A stretch of DNA of 64,000 nucleotides from Xylocopa sonorina (taxonomy: Eukaryota; Arthropoda; Insecta; Hymenoptera; Apidae), in contig NC_135194.1 of the NCBI RefSeq assembly GCF_050948175.1, positions 14,066,033 to 14,130,032 of the forward strand, in the 5' to 3' direction. The notes beneath the pieces are model-generated. The model searched no databases. It was not told the DNA's origin and saw nothing but the letters and a program-made list of their open reading frames with translations. This document shows, piece by piece, positions 49,201-61,200 of this stretch. Position 1 is the stretch's first letter. Each line of letters starts with the position of its first letter. The translations under genes and the position numbers were made by a program.

Positions 49201-51320
49201 GCGCAACGGGAACGAACGTTATATTACTCGAACGTTAAACGTAATAACCGAACGATCAATTTTACGCGAATCACATTATCAATCGTATTGCTATTGAAAA
49301 TTCCGTACGAAGCGAATTGGATAGTGACGCAACAAATATTTATATAACACATTTTGAATAAAGTGCCTTTCGCGATTCGCAGCAGCGGTAAAATCGCAAT
49401 TGCTTTAAATGAAATCGTTTTTGCTCGAGACTCGCCGGATATTGCGTCACGGGAACCGCGGAGGAAAGTAATTTCTCGATCCCCTTATTCAACGCTTGCT
49501 CTTTCGATCGAGCGGAATCGCCCGTTGCGCAACGATGATCGATAGAACGATCGGCGCCGTTCGAGGCGTCTCGAACAGGCGTGACGATTAACATTTATAT
49601 GGATATCGAGGCGCGTATCGAAACGGCGGGCTCGATAAGCGTGTTTAACGAGGAAAAATTGATCGCCTCGGCTCAAGTGCCGGTGAAAGGCGTACGAAAC
49701 GCAGCGGGATCCGAACCGCGGCAATTTGTCGTCGGAGAGACGAACAGGAGTCCAGATGCACCGCGGTCGGTGCACGCAGGAGTCGTCTTCGATCAACAGG
49801 TACGACAGTGAAAGTATCAATTACTAACCCACGCGGTAGACGCGGTTTCTTGTTTGCTTGCGACTCATGAATAACGATAGACAAGTTTAGCGTTGGTAAT
49901 AATCGTTCACTCGAACCGTGTCCGTAGTTAAGTCGATTGACTACCTCTTTAATCGTCGTCAAGATCATTCGAACGATATACTAAATCGAAAGTTTTCCTC
50001 TCCGTCGACAAGGATCGAGAGAGTCGAGAGAATCGATCGCGAGGTAAACGTGGCGTTCTCGAATCTTATCAAAAGTATCTGATTACGTAAACGTGGAACG
50101 CGTTCGAGCGGAGGGTGGAAGATTAAGTCGAAGCAAATCGAGATAGATCAAACGGTGAATGGGATCGACGCGAGATTCTGACGGCGGTGCGGATTCGTTC
50201 GATCGGTCTCTCATCGTACGCGCGGATCATCCGGCTTCCAATTTCAGATCCAATCGGTCAGACGGATGACAGGGCAATGATACATGCGCGCGGTGCTCGT
50301 TCCTAATGCTGTTTACCGATCGACGACAACGGTAGCGTTCCCATCGCGCTGATTACTCGTTCCCATTCGTTCTCATGATGGATCGGTGGATATTAATTGG
50401 TGACGTTCCTCGCGACGCGCTCCAGACTTTCTTCACGCTCGATACGATCCTCGCGTCGAACCAGTTACTTCCGCGACTAGCGAGTCGCGAGCGTTCGTTA
50501 AAATTCCGTTGCGAAAAAGTGCACGCGAATTGCGAAACACGGTAATCGGTACACGACTCGTCTAATCAACGCGTTCCTTCGTTCTCTTTCTTGGATGATG
50601 AAATTCTTCGCTCCTGCGATTCCTCTTCCATCAACCTCGCGTTGCGCGTCACAGTGGCCCGCACTTTTATCATAATTGCAACCGTTCTCCATCACTGTCT
50701 CGTCTCCTCGCGGACACCCGAGTAAAGCGTCCACCGTTTCTTCTCTCTTAACAACGAGAAAAGTGCACCCGTCACAGCAAAAAGCTCTCGTATTTCGCGT
50801 CCGTTCGATCAACGACTCGAAAACGCGGCAGTTTTGCAGAAAGCAGTTTTCAAAGGCGATTAGCCTCGTTAAAATCCATCCTTTCGCTCGCAAGCGCGGG
50901 GCTCGCGATTATTCCACGTACACCCCGACGTTCTGCCGTCTCACGGGGGTCCCCGACGTTCGCTTTAATCGCCGCCATTGTCTCGCGTCGGGGGTTACAC
51001 CAGACGGAGACGAAGGAAAAAGAGGAAAAAAAAAAAAATGTGGAGAACGTGGCGAAAGATCCGGGAAGAATGGACGAAGGACGAGGCAGAGGTAAAAGGG
51101 AGACGGCAGGCGAGAGCTTCCAGGTAGAATAACTTCGTTAAGCCGGCCGCTCGACTGTATTAACGCGAGGGCAACTTTTCTAAAAGAGATCGGGGGCGAG
51201 AACTTGGCGAAAACCGCCAACGGCGCGGGGCGGAAGTCGGTACTCCCTCGGTCCTCGTCTCACGGCTCCCTCTCGAGCTGGATGCGTAGCTGGCGCGCTG
51301 TTTTGTTTTCGTTATTTAAG
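46266..51320. other. No assignable gene, 46.3-51.3 kb
   Basis: I see no supportable gene. The plus-strand frame 47353-47559 ends in a protein-like segment (PGSPPFSGRAEAS) but lacks splice support. A 13-base poly-A tract lies at 51026-51038. The remainder is CpG-rich, TTAATTA-interspersed DNA. Confidence 0.45.
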
Positions 51321-51373
51321 GATGGCTGGCAGTATTGGCCAGTATTTGCAACGAAGGCGTGAAAAGTTGCCGG

Positions 51374-54300
51374 GTAAGAGCCAGCGGAAGTTCCGGGACG
51401 CTTCTTCGAGCTTGCGCCTGCGTTGTTTCGACGGGGTGGTTCGCGTAAATTCTTTAGATTGCGGAACTTGTCTAATTTACGAGGAATTAAGGTTCTTGTC
51501 CACCGTTGTTCGGGTGAACGAAAAGTAAAGTTCGTTCGCACTGTTCCTTTATCGACGAATAAAACTTTCATACGGGGAACTGGAAAGCGATACCCATCCG
51601 ATAGGACGCGTGGCTGTGTCACGCGAGGAACGAGACACGCGGTGAATGAAATATGCGATGGAGTCAGACAATGGAGCCACGGGTAGCTGAAAGTGTAAAG
51701 AACATCGAAGACGGTGGGCAACGGAGACGGAGGAACGCGTCAGCCAGCGGGGAACGGCTGGAATTCCGTTAATTGAACACCCGGCGAATCCCCGACGGAT
51801 GTGAACGGCAGCATTCGACGCTGGGATAACTCTGGATCCAACTTTAATCAAATTACATCGGTGACTCGGTGTTTTCACCGCGGCGGAACCTTTCCGGTTG
51901 TCAGAGGCTGAGCCGCGCTGGCCGGGTGCCGCGGCGAGGGTGGGCTCTAGCAAGATGCCGGTGCCCTTTAATTAAAAATTCAATCCAGAGCGAAAGAACG
52001 GGCTCGACCGTATCCCCAACGCGGATGGCCCTCTCTCGCGATTGCTCGCCACTCGTGCACTTTGAAATCCGAATTTTTATCCCCATCGAACGGCGAGGAG
52101 GGTACTCCGCGACTTCGTTCCCGAGCAAACAGAACGCCTCGAGCGGAGCGCTGGTCCCCCCCCTCGTGAAACTGAATTCCTTGGCCTGGATTCTTCGACA
52201 CCGGATTCTTCGAGTAATTGCCGGGGAATTTCTGCGACTTGGAGCCCGTCGTCGCCGTACGAAATTAAAACGCTACTAATTTCGCGAAACAATTCATTAC
52301 AGCGAATCCAATCCCTCCGGGGCCATTAAAATGTCCATTCGAAACGGCGAATTGTCCACCGCCTGGTAACGGCGAAACGTCGCTTTCTCGCGTGCCCGCA
52401 ATATCGCCGCTCGGGGAACGGAACCGGAGAGCAACGGCGAGGATTCCTCGGCCGCGTCCGGGTCTAATTAATCGCGGATCCATCAGCCGGATGAAATCGC
52501 ATTGCGTCAGATTGGAAAGTAAGTGGATCTCGCGATACAAAATCCCGTAATTAATTACCAGGATGCTCGAGGGGTGCTGGGACAACGGGGCGAAGGCCGC
52601 GCGATTATTATTTAGTCAATCTAATTAGCCGTGCATCTGACCGATTCGATCGAACTCGCTCGACGTTTCGCGCACGGCCAGACGTGTCGTTCCCTGCTTG
52701 TCCAATTAAATATCCGATCCTAACGAACGACCGGCTAGCAACGGTCTCCCATTGTGTCTCCATGGAACGATTCGAAGATCGCGCGTTCCAATTGAATCCT
52801 CCAGGCTGGTAGCTCGATTACACGCATCGAGTTCGCACAAAGACTCTACTCTGATGATCGGTGGATATGCTTATCGAGATGCTCGATCAGATTCCCGTCG
52901 ATCGAGATCACAGACAGACAGTTGAATACGAGTTCGTTAAAAACGGATGATTCTTTTTAGAATCGCTTTAGTCTAGTTTAATTAATTCTATCAGAAATCA
53001 TACTGTTGGCAGTTCCATCGTTAGTGAGGCGTTACCTCCCTCGAACTTTTATCCGGGGACTGACTCTAATTGTCAGGGGATGTTCGCGAAACTGGCAAGT
53101 TCAGGTAACTCGTGGCCCCCGTGGGGGTAGTTACCAGTGTCGTAACAGCGCGGCATCGATCATCGCGCGATACAATTAGACGTCGCCGATGATTACGGCC
53201 CCTAATGACTGCGCGCATCCGCTGGAACATTAAACGCGGTGCACGCGACGGTACGTGTTCCGGGGCGTCCCGGGACCCGGGTCGAAACCGAGCTGGGGGC
53301 ATTGTTCGGATGGTTCCGAGCGGTTCCACGGGTGACAAGTCTCGAACCGCGTCGAATAGTTTCGTAGTTTGGTAATGAACGTTACAAACCCACGGCCAGA
53401 GGGAAGCTGCGCCCTGTTGTTTCACTGAGATTTATCGCGCGTGCCGCGCTTAATTATTTCGCCGAACGTTTGATTACTCGCCGATCCGTGGCGGAATCGG
53501 ACGATTAAAAACCGCCAACGATCGCGAATCTCCGGCCACTTAAAGTCTAACGAGGGTGGAAGTTCAGCTGCGAATAAGTGGCGGACTTTGCGTCGAAAGT
53601 GGTGTATTAACCGCGGGGAAAAAGTCATCCAACCAAGTGGAATTTAAAAGATATAGGAGCCCGAGAAACTCTCGAGAAACCGCGCGAGTAATTGCGCTCG
53701 CAGCCCACCCCACGCTGTACGTGCACAATATGCACATATTTCCGACATCAACTACCAACCAGCGGTATTAAGCCAGCTTATTTCAACGTAAATCATCCCA
53801 ACCTACGTACCATATTTCACCAGTCTTGCATAGTCGAACGTCGCAACCTTATCTTCGCAGCTTGTTTCAACTCCGTTCGCCGAAAAACCCGACGTTACAA
53901 CCGCCCACGCGTCCATCCATAATTCATCGGGCGCTTGATCGATACGGAGTAGAGGAAACGCGTATACACGCGACGTCGTACGAGTCGAATTACGAAGCGC
54001 GTTAAATTACGCTTTCGAAGATTTCGCTCGACAAGCTCGAAGAAAAATATTTCGCGAAAGATTGCCAAAAGATCGAACCGGTGATAGATTCTCATTCGAC
54101 GCAGCGGGACGAAGTCCTGTCGTTGTCCTGTGAAAGGGTGGTGCCAGCGCTTTCCCCACTGCGTTCGAGCGGCAGAGGGAAATTACTCGACGCAGGGTCG
54201 AGCCAGGAACGCGACGGCTCGAGGTAAATAGAATATTTCTTTCTCCGCGGAGCTTCTTCGCGGGTGCTCTATAAATCCAACGCGATGGACGGGCCACGGG

Positions 54301-57300
54301 TGAAACGCGCTATTGCATTATGCCAGCGCGTCTGGCGTGTGCAATAAAACGCGAGACGAAGGGAGAAAGAACGCGGGCCGATCCGCGCGACGTAAATTAC
54401 AGTCGGAACGTTGACACCCTGGGCCTGGTAATATCGGTCGCCCTCGCCTCTCCTCGTTGCCAGCGACGCTCCCGTGCGAATGCTCCAGTCGCGCGAATGT
54501 GGATTAGATTTCGAAACGGTTCGCGAGGGTAGGTAACCGTGCTCGCGAGCGCGGCTCGTTCGCGTGTACCTTGTTTAATTAGAACGCACCGAGGGGGAGG
54601 ATAAAGGGTTGTTGCGTTTTGGTTTAATAAGATCGTAATCGATCTCCTCTCGCCTTCGCGGCGGGTTTATGAAATTCTGAACGCGCATACCGTAATCGCG
54701 GGGCTGATACTAACGCTGGAAGCGGCAGGGAACACGTTGGCGAAATTCCACGCGGAAATGGTAAATGGCTCGACGACGCTGGCGATGATTTATGCGCCCC
54801 CGTAGCCGTCGCTACGTCATCGTAATTTAGATTCCCCTGCGCGGGCCTAGTCAGAATCGATCTCTCAACTGGAATCTCGCGAGCCCTCCGAGCGGAACAA
54901 AAATCATCCCCGTGGCTGAAAGCGTCGCGGGCGCGTCGCGAGCTGTTCCAGAAAGAGAGACGAAACGAGCTAAGATAGCAGTGGTCGGTGACCCAACGAC
55001 GAGATTTTATTGCCGAAAACTCGCGGCTAAACTTTCGTAACCCGATCACGGATCTGCCCGTACCATCGCCGCTGGAAACTTCTTTCTCCTCGAGGAGGAG
55101 GCTTCGGTGAAAGGGAAGCAAAGGGAGAGAGATGGTAGTCTTCTAAAAAAAAAAAAGAACTAGAGAAGAAAAAGAGGGAAAAAATAAATTCCAAAGGAAA
55201 CTCTTATCGCTTCGGATCCTTTCCAAACGAATGAAAACTTCGATGATTAATCGCGGCGCGTTAGCCAATCGGGTATCGAATCGCGGCGCTTTTAACTCGT
55301 CGTATTAAATCCGAGAAGAGCGGAGATCCCGGGAGTGCATTAAGCTTGCAACACCGCGCTACCGGTTACGAATTAACGTTGAATAATACCGAGACACGGC
55401 CGTTGAATAGGCCGCGACGTCCTTTCACTTGGCTCGCTTAATCCCATCCGGCGAGCGACGAAATGGACCAGTTGTTGGATTTAAAGATCCCGCAAGGCTC
55501 CTCGAGCGGCTCCTTTCACGCGCCCTTCTCCCAGAGCGTATTATTCGCTTGTCTCGGCCCATCGAGATCGTCTTTTCGCACGGAACCGACTCGTACCGAT
55601 CTCGCTATGGATATCAAGTAATTGCGATTGCCTGGTTCCATCTGCTGCTCGAAAGTGTCACGATTCTATGTTCTAAAATTATTTCTCGTCAGCTTTTCTT
55701 GTTCCTTGGAACGTCGTTTTGCTAAAGAACTGCAATTAATGCTTCAACGAGCACGTATTAGTCGACAAATCATAACTAGCTTCGTAATTAGCTCCTGAAT
55801 CCTACTAAGCACCGCGATCGTGGCTGGTAATGGTTTGTCAACTGCTACGGAAGGCAAACGCGCGCGCGGTCGTCCTATTCCACTGCGGCTGAGCATCGAC
55901 CGTCCGTTTCCACTGCGAGTTTTTGCGGACGAACATGCGGTAATCGTTTCTGCGTTTTTTTTGCGAGGATAAGTGCGCGAAATGCTCGCTTTTCGAACCG
56001 TATGTTCTCGTTAGCCAAAGCCAACACGACCGAAGCATTCTTTTTCCACTTATTCTGCAAACTTTCCATACCTAACTCGTACGATTCCCCTGGAAATAAA
56101 GCACCCATGTAAGTGGGCGAAGTTTTTGTGCGCGATGGAAGCTCGATGGTTATTAACTGAATATAAATACGAAGACCATAGTTTCCTCTAACAGCTTCAT
56201 TTGTACGTTGTCGTGAACGCGATTCGAAAGAGTTCGCGAAAGTTCATAGAAACGAAGAGGAGGAAGCGAATAAAGGCGATCGAGGGGGTGGCGAGGGAAC
56301 GAAACTTTTAACAAAACGCGAGAGGAGGACGGCAGCTATTTCATAAGTTAGTGAATAGACCACGCTTCGTTTGATTCTCGACGGGAAGAACGAGCAGAAG
56401 AAAGGCGAGACGATAGCGAAGGCAAATGGAGATCTAACCTTATCGAGGAAAGAATCACCCTTGCGCGCCAGAATTTTCCAAGTACCCCGATGAAAATGGT
56501 TCAAGGTTCCCTTTTGCCAAGCGAACCTTCGAGTTCCTTTCGCGCAACGACGCAGGGGACCTGCCTACGGGTTCGATCGACCCTTTAACCTTTGCCTTTT
56601 CGTACACGAACGAAATTTAATTAGACGATATGCAAATGAGCACGAGGACGCGGGTTTGTCCTTTTATCGTTCCACCCTTTGAACGTAAATTGCCGTCAGA
56701 AGTGGCGGCGCGATAAAATGCTAAAGAGGGCATATATTATACATCAACGCGACCCGCGGAACGCATCCTTACGTATGTGATGCATCATGCAAATTACTTA
56801 ACGCCAAGCCTCCGCGACACAGTGGATGGCAGAAGCAACGAGACCATCGCGCCTTCGGATAAAAATTGCAGATTACGTTTAAGTCGTTTTCCACGAGGAC
56901 AGAGAAAGGTTCTTCCACTCTTCGAAAAGATCGTATTCACCATCAAACTGGTAGTAAAAAAATCGATACGCGTTTAAATAATCGATGTCTGTTGCTGTTT
57001 GGCGAGCAGAAACGAAAGAAGGAGGAAAAAGGGGGACGCGTACCACTCGAACTCGTTTCGCCGTTCCGTCGAGATGGGACGTGCCGCGATTTAATTCGGA
57101 TTCGTGGTTACGAGACGAAGTGGACGGGGTACCCAGTTCCGGGAGAACGTCTGAGAACCTTCATCACCCGGCGCGAACATTTATAGGAGCCCTTAACGTT
57201 CACACCTGGAGCCTCTTATCAGTTCCAGGAGGCCCCGGAAAGGCGTCAGTCGCCTCGTCCCGTTAATTGCACCCGCGAAGGAAATCCGGGACGCGTTTCA

Positions 57301-58216
57301 GAGCTGATTTCCCACGTCGTAATCGAATCAGCACTCGCGTCTCAGGAACGAACGTGCATTATCACCGAAATTCCCTCTCGCTAGCCTTGATCGCTACACG
57401 CTACGAAAGACGCGACCAATTAAACATCGAGCTACACTCAGCCTTAACAAGAACGATATTATTACTTCGAAGCAGATGAGCACGTTAATGAGTTCCACTA
57501 AACTGTCTTCGTCCTTAATTTCGCCAAACTACCAAATGACATGTTTATTAAAATCAAATTCCTCCCTTGACGAAGCATCTCTGTTAACCGCGACGCGTAC
57601 TTTCTCTCTGAAGTTCCAGCTACTATTTAACTCTGCCTCGCAGGGTGGTAGGTACGCGCTTCCGCCTTCGCGGAGAAATCGTAAATCGTTACGTTTGGGC
57701 CAGCGAAGTGGCAGACGGCTGGCGATAAGGAGTACCGGTACTCGTTAAGTACGAACGCGAGATTATCGATCAAACACCCCTACCCTGGGTGCTCCTCGCG
57801 ATGTTCCTCGGGGACGAGAGGGCAGAGTGAACGGCACGGAAGGTCCGGCTGCGACGCGTGTGTGTCGCAACGCGATGGCGGAGTTAAGAAATCCCGAAGA
57901 GGGAGCAGGGAGGGCCGATCGGCGATCACCTTTCACGAGTCATCCTCGCTCGGGTAACACCGATCGCGCTGCAATCGCGATGGAATCCGGGAATGCGGCT
58001 CTGAAACGAGTTCACGGATCTCACGGGCCGATCGCCGGCCGAGATCCGTCGCCCTGCCCGAATACAGGATCCGGGAGCTACCACGCGCGCCGCTTTCTTT
58101 CTCACTTATCGAATGCTTTCTGTTTGCCTCTGACGTTAGAGGCTACTCCTCCACTTTCGAGCGGTTCCCAAAATCTCCACGCGAGTTTCTTTTCTCGCTC
58201 TTTCTACTTTTATCAG
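51374..58216. other. No assignable gene, 51.4-58.2 kb
   Basis: I see no supportable gene. A 12-base poly-A tract lies at 55145-55156. The open frames at 51549-51953, 54624-55121 and 57827-58276 are unrecognised; the last begins only at a GTG and carries no domain. Confidence 0.45.
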
Positions 58217-58286
58217 AGCCGCTTGCGATCGTTCAACGCGAATGAAAGTGCTCGAACGAGTATCCACTTCGCGTAGAGTTCTGTGG
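58217..58286 (+). other. Candidate 70-bp internal exon of unknown gene
   Basis: A long pyrimidine tract (58184-58212) ends in TTTTATCAG, and 70 bases later a GTAAGT donor follows CTGTGG. One frame is open throughout, giving 23 codons including MKVLERVSTSRRVLW. The splice signals are among the best in the window, but the peptide is not recognised and no partner exon was found. It could equally be an untranslated exon or chance. Confidence 0.25.
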
Positions 58287-61200
58287 GTAAGTACTGTTGG
58301 GTGTTTCGTGTCAATGGATCCGTTTAATCGAGCTCGAAGGCCCAGGAAGGCTTCAGATTTATTTAAAGTATGTCGTAACGTTAATAATTCGGCAAACAAG
58401 TGGTAGTTAATTACGCGGACGAGCCATTGCCGTAATTCTGCCCGCTCGCTTTGGCAAACATTGCGCGGAGTCCCGAGATTAGTCGAGCTTAGATGTAATC
58501 GTTCCTGGGGTAATTACGTTTACCTGGCTGGCTTTTCCGGCCTGTTCTCAGCCGCGTTCTTTATCGCGCGTAACGAACTCGTTTATAACCCGTCGCCAAC
58601 CGAGCCAACCGCGTGATTACCTCGATCCCTTTCGATACATCATAATCAATCAACGCGCTGCGAATAACACCTGGCTACGCGCGTTACCGACAACTTACCT
58701 CGTTAGCAATTAAACGCTCGCCCCCTACACAATTTTTATCGATACGCCGTTCCGATGCTCTGAAACGAAGCAACGAGAGACGACTGTTTGGTAGCGTCGT
58801 CACGTCGTCGTTATCGACACCATGGACGGAACCAATGGAAGTTCGCGAGCTCCCCTTCGAGCTCGAGATCTGGCTCGAGATGTCTGTTACATTCTCCTGC
58901 TATCGCAGGAACGCGTATTGTTGCCGTCGTTACCTCATGTAATGGATCGATGAAAATGAAAATTGCTTCTTGCGTACTCGCCAGCTCCAGAAACCAATTC
59001 CGCTCGAGCTGAAACCGCCAGCAGCGATATTGTGCAACGGTTAATCGGCTCGCAGAGGCTCGTCCGCGGTGAAAGGACGGATCTATCGCGTCGATCCGTC
59101 CGAAAGCTCCGGCCGCGATGTAACCGAGCATCTCCAGTGAAAGGTAATAACGCGAGTTCGCGGCTACTTTTTTTTTCCCCTCCCCCCAGCTCGAGAATCG
59201 ATCCTCGCGCGCGGTTAGACGATAATTTGGAGCTGCGCCGCGGAGAAAGCGACCGCCTCGCATTTCTCTCGCTCGTGTCTGGAAGATGGCAACAAGATCA
59301 TCCCAAGAGATAGTAGCGTTGCAACGGGAGGATCTGTTTGACGTTTAAAAATGTAATTTACAATATCTGCACATTCGCACCGTGCGATCGACTTCCACTT
59401 TCACGAGTGGATTGCGACGTCTCGATTAGCGAGCGATGTGGAGGCGAGTCTAGCAGAAGCCAAATACGGTCAAATTCTGTTTGTTGGAACTCGGTTGGAG
59501 ACAAGTAGTTCGCGTAATGGGAGTTCAATTAAGCAGGCGCTCGTTTAAAATTGCTACTACTCGCGAATGTTTCACGATGGTTGCATCGAGCGGTTGAATT
59601 CGTAAATTCGACAAAGACCGAAGCGAGACTGCGAAACGCGCGTGGAACGAGCGTACATCGATCGGTGGTGAAAGTTCGCCGGAGAAAAAGTGATTGCAAT
59701 TTATGCGCAGAATGCGAGGGACACGGGGGAATGTCGGGCGTGCTTCGTTTCCTTTTGCAATCGAATCCTCCCCGTGGTCGAGAAAGAAAGTGAAACCCGT
59801 CGCGAGGCTAACACGGTGGCCCCGTTCGTAATTCGCAAGAATTTAACAGGAAGGCGAAAACGAGAACGATTGATGAAGATCGAGCCGCTCAGTGGGAATG
59901 AAAAAGCGTGACAGCCAGTTCTCGTATTGCTCTGACAAGCGTCGCGAGCAAACGAGGCGACGTTAGCGTGCCAGAGCGCTATAGAGCAGTCCAGCTCGTG
60001 TCGACGTCAGATAAACTTCGCAACAGCTCGACTCGATCTCGCGATAGCTTCTCATTGGTTCAACGACGAGAACGATCTGGTCCAGTGTGCTCGTAAAACG
60101 ACGATGCATTTCTTTTCGAGCGTTAATTGAATTGAAATGCCGTCGAAAAAGCATCCCAAATGGCTACCTTGGAAATTCCGCTGCAAGCTTCTTCAGATCG
60201 CTCGAACAATGCTGCAACAGGCATTATGATCTTTACAATCGAGAAAGAGAATTCTGCTCGCAAGAGGCGAAACAAGAAGCGGGAGATAGAATCCGAAAGG
60301 GGGGGCCATTGAATTCGGACATAAGGTTCCGCGGACGTTTTCAGACCGGCAACGACTCGACAGATTCATAATGGCGGCTTTGCCGGGACAACGACGAGTC
60401 AGCGATTGTTGCCCGTTCCCGCGGATTCAGCCGCGAACCGTCTTCAACCCCCGCGAAAGTTAAATGGACCGCGCGCGCTTAATTCGACACAATGCCAGTG
60501 GATGTACTCTCTACGGAAGTACTAACGACGGTTGGCGCGCGATCGTTGGATCCACTGAATTTATTAAAACGATTTACGTCGACCCGTTTTCTATGCTGTT
60601 TTATGAACGCGCTCGTAATTGCTTTCTCTGTCCGCTGCTGCCGCGTCGAGTCGCATAATCGAGCTACAACACGGAACGCCAAGTAACGCTTTAAAAATGT
60701 GCAGTTTGCTCGAGCGCATTGCTCCTGGACGCGATCAGCTGGAAGCATCGCGAGTCGCGTCGGTTCTTCCAGCGCGACGACCATCAGGGTGGCAAAACGT
60801 TTCTCTGTCGTGGAGGAATGCGTTCGAGGGTGCCGGTTACGGGGATGCGCGACGGTCCTACCCGGTCGGACGTGTTTAATAGCCAGCCACGATTACGCTT
60901 GTGGCCTTGTTCCGCATCCGCCGCGTCCTTGAGCCCCTGCAACCAACCTGCACACGCCCGATAGAACCGACCGCTCGAGGAACGCTCGTTAAATTAACAT
61001 AACGGACGTGTGCGTAATTGTTGCCAGCCCGGCTGCCCTTTTACCGCAGCGCAGCCCGTTATCGCGGCAGAGAAAAACCCGTTTCCACGATCGCGAGGGT
61101 AGATTAACGGGAAAGGTTGAAGTTCCATCAGGTCGAAGGTTCAGGGAGGATCATTTTAAAATTGTATCATCTTTTTCATATCCAATTCCGATCCAACCGT

